Shown here: positions 8,262 to 17,882 of the stretch, piece by piece
How positions within the stretch are numbered: position 1 is the stretch's first letter
How the letters are laid out: each line of letters begins with the position of its first letter
Assembly (NCBI GenBank): GCA_944393205.1
Contig: CALXZI010000006.1
Span: forward strand, 1 to 58,621
Reading direction: 5' to 3'
DNA: 58,621 bases
Source of the DNA: an uncultured Alphaproteobacteria bacterium
GTDB lineage: Bacteria > Pseudomonadota > Alphaproteobacteria > RF32 > CAG-239
Notes under the pieces: model-generated
Databases searched by the model: none
What the model was told of the DNA's origin: nothing
What the model saw: only the letters and a program-made list of their open reading frames with translations
Translations under genes and position numbers: made by a program

Positions 8262-11210
8262 ATGTCCGGAAAAATTTTTAATGTTCCGCAGAGTTGCTCT
8301 TTTACGGATGTGCTGGCTGAAAAATTTAGCCGCTTATATGAAAAAAATCCGGCACAACTGGCAGATTTGATGTTTTTGTTGCCCAACCGTCGCGCCTGCC
8401 TGTCGTTACGCGATGCGTTTGTGCGTTGCAACGGCTTAAAACCGACATTGCTGCCGAAAATTTTGCCGATTGGCGAGATGGAAGAAGATGAAATCAGCTT
8501 GTGCGCCGATGATTCATCGGAATTAATTCGCCGCTTGCCTGCCGCAATTGATGATTTTGAACGGTTGTTTATATTTGCCCGCTTGATTGTTTCCAAGCCG
8601 GCCGAATACGGTTTACCGGAAATGACCATCAGTCAGGCGGTTTCGTTAGCTTCGGATTTGGCCAAACTGATAGACGTATCTCATAACGAGCAAATTTCCT
8701 TTGCTAAATTAAAAGCTCTGGTTCCGGAGCAATATGCTGCTCATTGGCAGGAAACGCTGCGTTTTTTGCAAATCATCACCGATTATTGGCCGCAGATTTT
8801 GACTGAAAGACAAGCCGTGGATTCGGCGCAAAGAAAAAATATTTTACTGGCGACTCAGGCGGAAATCTGGCAAAAAAGACCGCCACACGGTAAGATTATT
8901 GCTGCTGGAATTACCGCAGATTTTCCGGAATATCGCCAGTTGTTGAAAACGATTCTACAACTTGAAAATGGTGAGGTTTATCTTTATGGCATAGATAAAT
9001 ATTTAAATTCGGATGAATGGGCGCAAATTGATGAAAGCCACCCGTGTTATGAACAGAAAAAACTGTTGGAATTTTTACAAATTTGCCGTGATGATGTGCC
9101 GGATGTCTTGCTGCCGCCAAATCCGTTGCGGGAGTGCTTTGTGTCAGAAGTTATGTGTCCGGCTCCGGCAACTTCCAAATGGCGGAATCTGCAAGCCGAA
9201 GGGTTTTCACCCAAAGCCATTGTGGGATTAAAAACTATTAACTGCGAAGATATGCGCGAAGAAGCGGCGGTCATAGCTGTAATACTGCGTGAAACCTTAA
9301 ACACACCGGAAAAAACCGCTGCTCTGGTCACTGCGGACAGAGAACTGGCGCGCCGTGTTGCTTCGGAATTGGAACGTTGGAATATTAAAATAGACGATTC
9401 GGCCGGTCGCCCGCTGCATTTAACCCCAACCGGAATTTTTCTGCGGCTGATACCGTTTGTTGTTGAAAACAATACGTTAGATGCCGCGTGGTTGTCGTTG
9501 GCAAAAAACCCGTTTGTCCAATTAGGAATGGATAAAAACGACTTGCGCCGAAAAATCAGAGATTGGGAGTTTGCCAAGCGCCGCCCGCTTTATTCCGATG
9601 AACATCGGGAAGTTCCTGAACAATTACAAAATTGTTTGTGTAAAATAAAACAAGCGGTAGAACCGTTGCAAACTTTGTATAATGAACAAGAAGTTGATTT
9701 TGCGCAACTGTTGCAAACGCATTTAAGCGTAGCCGAAACATTGGCGGCAAGTTCGGATTCTATTCTGGCTTCAGACACAAAAAAAACAAGCGGACAAATG
9801 TTGTGGAGCGGTGATGACGGCCGCACGGCATCGGCTTTTTTCAGTCGGCTTTTACCGCAAGCTGAAACCTTGGGCAAAATTGAACCGGCGCAATACGCAT
9901 CACTGTTGACGGTTTTGTTGTCGGGACAAACTGTTCGCACCGGCTACGGTACGCATCCGCGTTTGAAAATTTTGGGTCCGATTGAAGCGCGTTTTAATCA
10001 TTATGATCGGGTTATTATCGGCGAAGTCAATGAGGGAGTCTGGCCGGCACTTTCAAGCGGTGATCCATGGCTTTCCCGCCCGATGAAAAAAGACATGGGC
10101 ATGTCTTTGCCGGAAACAGCAATCGGCATTATGGCGGCCGATTTCAGCCAGCTTTTATGCGCGCCGGAAGTCTATTTAACCCGCGCTGCCCGTGTCAACG
10201 GTACGCCAATGAATAAATCGCGTTGGCTTTTGCGTTTGGAAACCGTCTGGACAGCATGCGGTTTTCCGCCTAACTTGTTGGAAAACAAAACATATCTATG
10301 TTTAGCGTCACAATTATACCAACCGGAAAAATATGTTGCCATAGAAGCACCAGCGCCATGTCCGCCGGTAAGCGCGCGTCCGCGCCGTTTATCAGCCAGC
10401 ACGATAGAAACCCTGATGCGTGATCCGTATGAAATATATGCTTCCAAAATTTTGCACTTAAAACCGTTAAATGAATTGGATATGAAACTTTCTCCCAGCG
10501 ATTATGGCAACATTGTGCACCATATTTTAGAAATCTTCAACCGCCGATATCCACATCAACTGCCTCAAAATACCGAGGAAGAACTGCTTTCCATCGGTGC
10601 GAAGGAATTCCAAAACAGCGATATTGTGCCGGAAGTCAGAGCTTTCTGGTGGCCGAAGTTTGAAAAAACGGTGGAATGGTTGCTGCAAACCGAAAGAGAA
10701 TATCGTCCGCATGTAGCGCAGGTGTTTAGCGAGGTGCGCGGGCAGATGGAATGGGATGCGCCCGCCGGAAAATTTACGGTTGAGGCGCGTGCAGACAGAG
10801 TAGATGTTGCTGCTGGCGGTATGGTAAACATTATTGATTATAAAACCGGCGAACCACGCAAACCAAAAGAAGTAAAAGCCGGTTATGCGCCACAGCTGCC
10901 GATAGAAGGGCTGATTGCCCAAAACGGCGGATTTTACGACAAAGAAGGAAAAAATCTGCCGCCGGCAGAAGTTGAAAGGTTGTTATATTGGCAATTGGGC
11001 GTCAAAAGTGTTGAAGTCCCGCTGGAAAACGGAAAATTATTGACCGACACTGAAGAAAAGCTAAAAAAACTCATTCATGCTTTTGATTTTGAGACCACGC
11101 CGTATTTAGCGCGTCCAAACCCGAAACACTTGCCGAAATATTCCGATTATGAGCATTTGGCAAGGGTTAAGGAATGGTCTGTGCGTGAAGATGAAGACGG
11201 GGAGGAATAA
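8262..11210 (+). CDS. addB: Double-strand break repair protein AddB (alphaproteobacterial type)
   Basis: Subunit of the AddAB helicase-nuclease that resects double-strand breaks for RecA-dependent repair. The 982-aa protein has a degenerate helicase-like region (FLLPNRRACLSLRDAF near residue 43, no clear Walker A). It has a C-terminal RecB-family nuclease with ARADRVDV and the catalytic IIDYKTGEPRKP at about 855. It lies 5 bp before addA. The addB-addA-trxA order is conserved in alphaproteobacteria and supports the call. Confidence 0.92.
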   Translation: MSGKIFNVPQSCSFTDVLAEKFSRLYEKNPAQLADLMFLLPNRRACLSLRDAFVRCNGLKPTLLPKILPIGEMEEDEISLCADDSSELIRRLPAAIDDFERLFIFARLIVSKPAEYGLPEMTISQAVSLASDLAKLIDVSHNEQISFAKLKALVPEQYAAHWQETLRFLQIITDYWPQILTERQAVDSAQRKNILLATQAEIWQKRPPHGKIIAAGITADFPEYRQLLKTILQLENGEVYLYGIDKYLNSDEWAQIDESHPCYEQKKLLEFLQICRDDVPDVLLPPNPLRECFVSEVMCPAPATSKWRNLQAEGFSPKAIVGLKTINCEDMREEAAVIAVILRETLNTPEKTAALVTADRELARRVASELERWNIKIDDSAGRPLHLTPTGIFLRLIPFVVENNTLDAAWLSLAKNPFVQLGMDKNDLRRKIRDWEFAKRRPLYSDEHREVPEQLQNCLCKIKQAVEPLQTLYNEQEVDFAQLLQTHLSVAETLAASSDSILASDTKKTSGQMLWSGDDGRTASAFFSRLLPQAETLGKIEPAQYASLLTVLLSGQTVRTGYGTHPRLKILGPIEARFNHYDRVIIGEVNEGVWPALSSGDPWLSRPMKKDMGMSLPETAIGIMAADFSQLLCAPEVYLTRAARVNGTPMNKSRWLLRLETVWTACGFPPNLLENKTYLCLASQLYQPEKYVAIEAPAPCPPVSARPRRLSASTIETLMRDPYEIYASKILHLKPLNELDMKLSPSDYGNIVHHILEIFNRRYPHQLPQNTEEELLSIGAKEFQNSDIVPEVRAFWWPKFEKTVEWLLQTEREYRPHVAQVFSEVRGQMEWDAPAGKFTVEARADRVDVAAGGMVNIIDYKTGEPRKPKEVKAGYAPQLPIEGLIAQNGGFYDKEGKNLPPAEVERLLYWQLGVKSVEVPLENGKLLTDTEEKLKKLIHAFDFETTPYLARPNPKHLPKYSDYEHLARVKEWSVREDEDGEE

Positions 11211-11215
11211 ACACT

Positions 11216-14200
11216 ATGGCTGAAAATTCGGAAATAAAACAAGAACAAGAAAATTTAAAACAAATTGCCCGTCGGCAACAGGGCGAGGCTTCAAATCCGG
11301 AATTTTCGGTATGGGTTGAAGCCTCCGCCGGAACCGGTAAGACCAAGGTTTTGTCTGATAGAGTGTTGCGCCTGTTGTTAAACGGCGTTAATCCGGAAAG
11401 GATTTTGTGCCTAACCTATACCAAAGCGGCTGCTGTAGAAATGAACGCCCGTATTTCTGCCCGTTTGGCAAAATGGGCGGTTGTTTCTGATGATAACTTA
11501 AAAGAAGAATTGGAAAATTTATTGGACGATTGTTCTGATTCTAAAAAATATGCTGTTTTATCTGCCCGCGCCCGCACATTATTTGCTGTTTTGCTGGATA
11601 TCCCCGGCGGCATGAAAATCCAGACCATACATAGTTTTTGCCAAGAAATTTTGAAACGTTTTCCGTTGGAGGCCGGTATATCGCCATATTTCTCGGTAAT
11701 GGACGACCGTATGTCTGCCGAAGCTTTGGATAACATTTGCAACAACTTGATTGCGCAGGTAGAACAAGCGCCTGAAACAAAAATCGGACAGGCGATTGCC
11801 TATCTGACCTGCAACGTCCGCGAATTTAAATTTCCGGAATTGTTAAAAACTTTAGCGGATAATCGCAACAAATTGAGCGGTATTTTAGCACGTTATTCGG
11901 ATTTGTCGGCATTCCTAAAAGAATTACGCCGCCGCTTAAACCTAAAATCTGACGAAACGGAAAAAAAGGCGTGCGCTGAATTTTTTGATGGTTTGGATAC
12001 GCTGTTGATAAAAAAGATTGCTTCTGTGCTGGCACAAAGCAGTAAAACCGATAAAGAAAAAAGCGCAAAACTGACCGAAGCTGTGCAAAATGCTGATTTT
12101 AATCAATATAAAAGCGTTTTTTATAAACAAGGCGGCGAAGCTTATGCTTCCATGGCTTGCAAAGATGCCGTCAAAGTCTATCCGGAAATTATAGCAGAAA
12201 TGCAGCGTTTGGCTCAAGATGTGGCGGCTTTTGCCAATCATTTGCTCAAAATTCGTTTGTTTGCGTCTACGGCGGCGGTGATAACCGTGGCAGAAAAATT
12301 AGCATTGGAATATAAAGCATATAAACAAAAATACGCGCGTCTTGATTATGAAGATTTAATTGTAATAACACGCAGATTGTTGGAAAGTGAGGGTGTGGCG
12401 GAATGGGTGCTGTTCAAATTGGACGGCGGTATAAGCCATGTGTTGATTGACGAAGCACAGGATACATCTCCCACCCAGTGGGCAATTGTCAAAGCAATTA
12501 CCAGCGAGTTCTTTGCCGGCCACGGACAAAAAGATGAGAAACGGACAGTTTTTGCCGTCGGTGACCGCAAACAGTCTATTTATAGTTTTCAAGGCGCCGA
12601 TCCGGAAGAATTTGACCGTATGCACCGATATTTTGCCGATACGGCGCCGGATTTTGCCAAGGTTCGGTTAGATGTTTCTTTTCGTTCCACTCGTGCGGTG
12701 CTGGAAACCGTCAATAATTTATTTGCTTATCCAGAGGCAAAATCCGGTGTGGTTGTCGGCGAAGAAAAAGTGGCGCATATCCCGTATCGTCTGGGCGCCG
12801 CCGGAAGAGTAGAAATATGGCCTTTAACCGAAGGTGAAGATGAAAGTAATGATTTATGGTATCCGCCGGTGGAACGCCGTACCAAAATTTCAGCCAGCGC
12901 CAAATTGGCCGCCCAAATTGCCCAAAAAATTTCCCAGATGGTAAAAGGTGGCGAAATGTTGGCCTCCAAAGGACGGCCGCTGCAGTATAGCGATTTTATG
13001 GTTTTGGTGCAGCGACGTAACGCATTTTTAGAAGAGTTTGTGCGTGAGTGTAAAAAAGCGGGTGTTGCTGTTACCGGTGTGGATAAGTTAAAACTTTTGC
13101 AGCAAATTGCGGTGGAAGATTTGCTCTCTCTCGGACGTTTTCTTTTGCTGCCGCAAGATGATTTAAGCTTGGCGGAGGTTTTGAAATCGCCGTTGTTTGG
13201 TTTAACTGACGATGATTTATTCAAATTATGTTATAATCGCGGAAGTTTTTCTTTATGGAACCGGCTTAAAGCCGATGAAACATATCAATCGGCGGCAGAG
13301 GCTCTTTCCGCGCTTTTGACCAAAGCCGATTATGCTCGTCCGTTTGAACTTTATAATGAGATTTTGACCACATTAAACGGCCGCAAAAAATTTATCGCCC
13401 GCCTTGGGGAAGAAGCTGAAGATGCTTTAGACGAATTTATTAATTTAACCTTGCAGTTTGAAAAAGAGCATATTCCGGATTTGCAAACTTTTATCTCATG
13501 GATAACTGCCGATGATATTGAAGTTAAACGCGAACTGGAACAATCGGAAGATGATGCTGTGCGGATTATGACGGTTCACGGTTCCAAGGGACTGCAAGCG
13601 CCGATTGTCTTCTTACCGGATACCACGCGTATGGCAAATGTCAAACGCGGCGCCGGTCTGCTGCTTGATAAAAATGATATGGCTTATTATCCGTTGTCAG
13701 CCGGCGGTTATGATGACATATGCAATACTTTGTACGAACAGAACAAAGCCAAAGCTTTTGATGAATATCGCCGCTTGCTTTATGTCGCTTTGACCCGAGC
13801 GGAAGATTGTTTGTATATCTGCGGTTATAAAGGGAAATATGATGCCGATTCTCGTTCTTGGTACAAATTATGTCATCAAGCTTTAGAAAAAATCGGTGTG
13901 GCGTCAGAAGAAGGAGTCCTGACCTATTCCAGCCGGCAAACAGGCGAGACTGATAAGAAAGAAGAGGTGCAAAACAGCAATGAAGAGTCTTTACTGCAAA
14001 CCGAATGGCTATGGCAGCCGGCAAAAGAGGAAACACCTTTATCCAAGCCATATACGCCATCGCATCCGGAAGATGAAGAGGTTAATTTGCCGGTAGCTTC
14101 ACCGCTTGCCGACACCGGAAAATATTACCGCCGCGGTTTGTTAATGCACCGCTTGCTACAATTTTTACCGCCGGAAGCGGATATTTCGGCAAAAGAAAAT

Positions 14201-14590
14201 TTAATTGAGACGTTTTTACAAAAAAATGCCGCGGATATGCCGCCGGAATTTTGCCGCCGTATTAAAGAAGAAATTATGCGTTTGTTTGAAGAAGACAAAT
14301 TTAAATTTATTTTCGGCACCGGTTCTCAAGCAGAAGTTCCAATAATGGGCGAGGTTGACGGACGGATAATTTCGGCGCAGATTGACCGCCTGATAGTCAC
14401 CGAAAATAAAATAACAATTGTAGATTTCAAAACAAATTGCCCGCCTGCGACAGAGCTTAAAGACGTTCCGATGGTATATAAAAAACAGTTGGCCGTTTAT
14501 AAACAATTGATTGAAAAAATTTATCCCGGACTTCCGGTAGAAACATTCATCTTATGGACAAACTCGGCAAATTTAATGCAGATTTCTTAA
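11216..14590 (+). CDS. addA: Double-strand break repair helicase AddA
   Basis: UvrD/Rep-family helicase-nuclease that partners AddB. In 1124 aa it shows Walker A ASAGTGKT (about 37-44), motif Ia LCLTYTKAAA, Walker B HVLIDEAQDTSP (about 410), motif III VGDRKQSIYSFQGADP, motif V TVHGSKGLQAPIV and motif VI RLLYVALTRAEDCL. A C-terminal RecB-type nuclease with QIDRL and IVDFKTNC lies near 1068. It is the last large gene of the aroK operon. Confidence 0.94.
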   Translation: MAENSEIKQEQENLKQIARRQQGEASNPEFSVWVEASAGTGKTKVLSDRVLRLLLNGVNPERILCLTYTKAAAVEMNARISARLAKWAVVSDDNLKEELENLLDDCSDSKKYAVLSARARTLFAVLLDIPGGMKIQTIHSFCQEILKRFPLEAGISPYFSVMDDRMSAEALDNICNNLIAQVEQAPETKIGQAIAYLTCNVREFKFPELLKTLADNRNKLSGILARYSDLSAFLKELRRRLNLKSDETEKKACAEFFDGLDTLLIKKIASVLAQSSKTDKEKSAKLTEAVQNADFNQYKSVFYKQGGEAYASMACKDAVKVYPEIIAEMQRLAQDVAAFANHLLKIRLFASTAAVITVAEKLALEYKAYKQKYARLDYEDLIVITRRLLESEGVAEWVLFKLDGGISHVLIDEAQDTSPTQWAIVKAITSEFFAGHGQKDEKRTVFAVGDRKQSIYSFQGADPEEFDRMHRYFADTAPDFAKVRLDVSFRSTRAVLETVNNLFAYPEAKSGVVVGEEKVAHIPYRLGAAGRVEIWPLTEGEDESNDLWYPPVERRTKISASAKLAAQIAQKISQMVKGGEMLASKGRPLQYSDFMVLVQRRNAFLEEFVRECKKAGVAVTGVDKLKLLQQIAVEDLLSLGRFLLLPQDDLSLAEVLKSPLFGLTDDDLFKLCYNRGSFSLWNRLKADETYQSAAEALSALLTKADYARPFELYNEILTTLNGRKKFIARLGEEAEDALDEFINLTLQFEKEHIPDLQTFISWITADDIEVKRELEQSEDDAVRIMTVHGSKGLQAPIVFLPDTTRMANVKRGAGLLLDKNDMAYYPLSAGGYDDICNTLYEQNKAKAFDEYRRLLYVALTRAEDCLYICGYKGKYDADSRSWYKLCHQALEKIGVASEEGVLTYSSRQTGETDKKEEVQNSNEESLLQTEWLWQPAKEETPLSKPYTPSHPEDEEVNLPVASPLADTGKYYRRGLLMHRLLQFLPPEADISAKENLIETFLQKNAADMPPEFCRRIKEEIMRLFEEDKFKFIFGTGSQAEVPIMGEVDGRIISAQIDRLIVTENKITIVDFKTNCPPATELKDVPMVYKKQLAVYKQLIEKIYPGLPVETFILWTNSANLMQIS

Positions 14591-14614
14591 AATTAAGGGT
14601 TGTTTTTAGAATAT

Positions 14615-14643
14615 TTGTCTTTAATATAAAAAACAAACATACT
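14615..14643 (+). promoter_or_regulatory. Candidate trxA promoter
   Basis: TTGTCT (14615-14620), 17-bp spacer and CATACT (14638-14643) lie in the AT-rich 93-bp gap between addA and trxA, about 41 bp before the trxA ATG. This would allow trxA expression independent of addBA. Confidence 0.4.
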
Positions 14644-14683
14644 ATATATAAAACAAGATACAATTTTTAGAAAGGGAAAGAAT

Positions 14684-14998
14684 ATGCTCGCAATTAGTGA
14701 TAGCCAGTTTCAAAATGAGGTTTTAGATTCCAAAGGTTTGGTTTTGGTTGATTTTTGGGCGGAATGGTGTGGTCCGTGCCGCCAACTTGGTCCGGTGTTG
14801 GAAGAGGTTTCCAAAGAAATGGGAAATGATGTAAAAATCTGTAAGATGAATGTGGATGAAGCGCCGAACACTGCCGCACAATATGGAATCCGTAGCATTC
14901 CGACAATGTTTTTATTCAAAGACGGTAAACAGGTAGATGTCAAAGTCGGTTTTAACTCGCAAGCTTCCATAGTTTCTTGGCTTAATTCTTATAAATAA
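14684..14998 (+). CDS. trxA: Thioredoxin
   Basis: Cytoplasmic dithiol reductase of 104 aa with the classical active site WAEWCGPCRQ (about 28-37) and the cis-Pro segment RSIPTMFLFKDG. The ATG follows GAAAGGGAAAG. It sits after addBA, as in many alphaproteobacteria, and is the last conserved gene before the accessory island, so it marks the island's left border. Confidence 0.97.
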   Translation: MLAISDSQFQNEVLDSKGLVLVDFWAEWCGPCRQLGPVLEEVSKEMGNDVKICKMNVDEAPNTAAQYGIRSIPTMFLFKDGKQVDVKVGFNSQASIVSWLNSYK

Positions 14999-15015
14999 AA
15001 CAATATGAGGCATTT

Positions 15016-15057
15016 AAATATTAAAAAATCCGGAATTTTCCGGATTTTTTAATATTT
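15016..15057. terminator. Strong bidirectional terminator after trxA
   Basis: A perfect 20-bp stem (15016-15035 pairing with 15038-15057) has a CCGGA core flanked by A-tracts and T-tracts. It works as an intrinsic terminator in both directions and separates trxA from the island. Confidence 0.9.
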
Positions 15058-15123
15058 CGGTAACTTGCTTCTGTTTATATAAAAGTAATGTAGTGTTTCT
15101 TTGATCTATGTGAGGAATGTTTG

Positions 15124-16095
15124 ATGGTTAAAATTAATGATATAGATTTTTCAGATATTTATATTACACCGGAAAAAGTGGCGTATATTCCTGATAACTT
15201 AACGGAAAACGGGTTGCAAATATTTGTGGCTTCCGATTTTGAAGATTTTTATAAACTTGTTGAACAATCATATGACGGTAATTCAAGTTATTCGGTTTTA
15301 TATGAAAACATCTTCTTCCGTGTGGAGCGGAGTATGACCGTTACCGGTGTGCAATATTGTATCCGTAAAATGCCCAAGGCTGTTCCTGATTTTAATTCAT
15401 TAGGTTATCGCAAAGAACTTTCAACCTATCTGAATAACTTATGCAAAGCCTCCGGGCTTATCTTATGGGCTGGTGCAACCGGTTCAGGTAAGACGACAGC
15501 CGTTTCTTCTCTGCTAAAAGAATTTCTTATTCGGGAAGGTGGTTTTGCATATACGATTGAAGATCCGACAGAAATGCCGTTGGATGGTGAATATACGGCC
15601 TTAAACGGTTCTTTTGGGCTTTGCAAACAAACGCAGCCGATTAACAACAATTGGGGCGAAAGTTTGAAATCTGCTTTGCGTTCCAAACCGCGCTACATCA
15701 TGGTTGGCGAAATTCGTACGCCGGATGCCGCCAGCGAATGTTTACGCGCGGCAACATCTGGTCACTTGGTACTTTCCACCATTCACGCCAACAACATTCC
15801 AGACGCACTCAATTCTGTTGTGAAGTATGCATCTTCGGCCGATATGAGCGAATCTCTGGCTTATGATTTGTTATCACGTGGTATGTTGGCGGTTATGCAT
15901 CAATCTTTGCGCGGTGTTGGTCGCAAAGCACCGGTTTTGCGTTTCTTATTTGCCAATCCGGATACCACCAAAGGTTGTCAAGTACGGAGTATTATTAAAA
16001 GTGGAAAACTCAACCTAGCCACACCGATTGAAACACAGATGACACGTATGGCACAGGGACGACCGCTGTTTGAAGATTTGCAAAACAATGGTTAG
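15124..16095 (+). CDS. PilT/DotB-like secretion ATPase
   Basis: Hexameric P-loop ATPase of the PilT/VirB11 superfamily, 323 aa. It has Walker A AGATGSGKTTA (about 118-127), Asp box YTIEDPTEMP, Walker B YIMVGEIRTPDAA and His box GHLVLSTIHANN. The N-terminal part is a PAS-like region seen in this group. It could power pilus retraction (PilT role) or act like the type IVB ATPase DotB/TraJ. The sequence alone does not decide. The ATG at 15124 has GAGGAA about 8 bp upstream and is preferred to the TTG one codon earlier. It stands alone between terminators and converges on the pil cluster. Confidence 0.8.
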   Translation: MVKINDIDFSDIYITPEKVAYIPDNLTENGLQIFVASDFEDFYKLVEQSYDGNSSYSVLYENIFFRVERSMTVTGVQYCIRKMPKAVPDFNSLGYRKELSTYLNNLCKASGLILWAGATGSGKTTAVSSLLKEFLIREGGFAYTIEDPTEMPLDGEYTALNGSFGLCKQTQPINNNWGESLKSALRSKPRYIMVGEIRTPDAASECLRAATSGHLVLSTIHANNIPDALNSVVKYASSADMSESLAYDLLSRGMLAVMHQSLRGVGRKAPVLRFLFANPDTTKGCQVRSIIKSGKLNLATPIETQMTRMAQGRPLFEDLQNNG

Positions 16096-16097
16096 GC

Positions 16098-16133
16098 TAA
16101 AAAAAACTCCGCTTGAATTGCGGAGTTTTTTTA
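16098..16133. terminator. Bidirectional terminator
   Basis: A 12-bp stem (16101-16112 with 16120-16131, ACTCCGC/GCGGAGT core) is flanked by A and T runs. It ends both the rightward PilT/DotB-like gene and the leftward pil operon, whose last stop is at 16155. Confidence 0.9.
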
Positions 16134-16154
16134 AGTGCAATATAATCACATAAA

Positions 16155-16748
16155 TTATTCAAATATCCAGCTGACAATGTTTTTATTCTGACAAAACTGT
16201 TTGGCATCTTTTTTGCTGACAGGTAAATTAGGGTTACCGCCCCATTCAAAAATTTGGGTTTTATCAGGTGTTGCCAGAACAATCCGCAAAAGCCCCCAGT
16301 GATCCTCTTGGCTGAATGGCTGTGAAATCATAGCAACACAGGCGCTTTTGCTTAAATTATGCATAGATAAAGCAAAATAACGCATCCCCGGCATAACCAT
16401 ATTGCCTTCTGCATCTTGCCCCAAAACGATTTCTCGCCCGATAGCACTGATAACTTTGCCATTGTGCAACATTTCTTCCGGTATCAAATGATTTTTGACG
16501 GCATTTGCTGTATCAAGCCCCCAATAATCAGGTCGTATTTTATAATAATTCCGAACATTGTCCGCTAAAACGGATAATTCTTGGTGTGCGGTGTTAAAAT
16601 GCGTTTGTTTTCCTGACAAAAGCAAGATAAGCGTCAAAACCGACACAACAATCAACCCTATTGCACAGCTCCAAAAATATTTATGCTGATAAATTTTCCG
16701 GAACTTTGCAACCTGTTGTTTTAAAATTTCCGACCAACGATTTCGCAT
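16155..16748 (-). CDS. pilS: PilS-like type IVb pilin-domain protein
   Basis: The 197-aa protein has a basic N-terminus, one membrane helix (about 30-50: IGLIVVSVLTLILLLSG) and a periplasmic domain. That domain begins HQELSVLADNVRNYYK and continues to LIPEEMLHNGKVISAIG, the pattern of the R64 PilS pilin family (PF08805-like). Its place after PilR fits that. It lacks a recognisable prepilin site: no Gly/Ala followed by a hydrophobic residue and Glu at +5. It may therefore be an uncleaved pilin-like subunit or pseudopilin. Cysteines in KSACVAM and AKQFCQN could form the usual pilin disulfide. The start at 16748 follows GGAGG directly after the pilR stop. Confidence 0.7.
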   Translation of the reverse strand: MRNRWSEILKQQVAKFRKIYQHKYFWSCAIGLIVVSVLTLILLLSGKQTHFNTAHQELSVLADNVRNYYKIRPDYWGLDTANAVKNHLIPEEMLHNGKVISAIGREIVLGQDAEGNMVMPGMRYFALSMHNLSKSACVAMISQPFSQEDHWGLLRIVLATPDKTQIFEWGGNPNLPVSKKDAKQFCQNKNIVSWIFE

Positions 16749-16749
16749 T

Positions 16750-17868
16750 TTAGCCTCCCATGGCGCTTGTGATTTGGTCTTGCATTTCAAACACACCGAA
16801 CACAGCCCATGCGATAACGCCGGCCACGGCCAATAATGCGGCCATATTTAACAAAGAGGCCTTTTGCTCAATCATATAAACGGATTCTTCCAACCAGTCG
16901 TCAGCTAATTTTTCCAGAGCTTCTTCAAAGTTATCCAATTCGGAGTAAATCTTTAAGTCGGCAATAATTTCTTTATCTGGAAAATTCAAGCCTGTTTTCA
17001 TCAAAGCCTGACCAAGGTTATCACCGTTTTTAATGAAAGCCAAGGTTTTATCAATACGTTCTTTAAGATAAGCGTTTGAATCTCGCCGCAGTGATTGTAA
17101 GGCAGTTGAAACCGGCACACCGCCTTTGACCAAGGCGGACAGAGCCAACAACCATGTAATGCCGATAAACACTTTATACAAAGACCATGGCGGAATATTG
17201 TCAATCGCTGCACGAATAGGTCCGGTCCAAATACCGATAGTCATATAAATAGCCAACATGACACTTGGAAATGTAATAAAAGCAACCAACCAGTTGACTC
17301 TGATCCAATCAGAAATATCAACCAAAGTGCGAGCCGTACCGACCCAGCGCACGCCTGGAGCGGCATCAATCATCGGCGGAACCATATAAGCACCGATAGC
17401 CCAAATAATAACAATAGACATCATAAACAAAAATGACGGGTATGAAATAGCCCCGACAATTGGCCGAACCATTTTGGTTGAACCTTCAGTCACTTTAATC
17501 AAGTTTAACAAAGCGCTTTCCAAGTCAGAAACGTCACCAACAGAAAGCATCAATCGCTCGCGGCTTGGTGCCCAACCTTTCAGGGCATCAGAAAACGGCA
17601 AACCGTTTTGTAAAGCGCGCCCCCAACTGGCCAAAGCAATTGCCATCGGCTCGCTAGGGTTTTTCCCGCCGTTGGTAATGCCGTCGTGCAACATGTCCAA
17701 AGCATCCATCAAAGAAAATCGGTTACGCATCAAAGCGGCCAATTTACGGTAAATTTTTAATCTGGTTTCATTAGAAAAATTACAAATCATTTTTGCGTAA
17801 TAAACTTCAATGGAGTTTAAAGAACGCATAGCTTTGTTAAAAGATGTTGCTTTTTTCTTTTCAGCCAT
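16750..17868 (-). CDS. pilR: PilR/GspF-family inner-membrane pilus assembly protein
   Basis: Polytopic platform protein of type IV pili, R64 PilR type. The 372-aa protein contains two GspF-like halves. The first (about 40-160, LRKLAALMRNRFSLMDAL-like start) is followed by membrane helices near 160-185 and 205-235. The second half, with KGGVPVSTALQSLR, ends in a helix at about 345-365. It sits between the PilQ ATPase and PilS genes, as in R64. The stop abuts the pilS start (TAAAATG), so the two are coupled. Confidence 0.88.
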   Translation of the reverse strand: MAEKKKATSFNKAMRSLNSIEVYYAKMICNFSNETRLKIYRKLAALMRNRFSLMDALDMLHDGITNGGKNPSEPMAIALASWGRALQNGLPFSDALKGWAPSRERLMLSVGDVSDLESALLNLIKVTEGSTKMVRPIVGAISYPSFLFMMSIVIIWAIGAYMVPPMIDAAPGVRWVGTARTLVDISDWIRVNWLVAFITFPSVMLAIYMTIGIWTGPIRAAIDNIPPWSLYKVFIGITWLLALSALVKGGVPVSTALQSLRRDSNAYLKERIDKTLAFIKNGDNLGQALMKTGLNFPDKEIIADLKIYSELDNFEEALEKLADDWLEESVYMIEQKASLLNMAALLAVAGVIAWAVFGVFEMQDQITSAMGG

Positions 17869-17882
17869 AATTTATACCTTTC

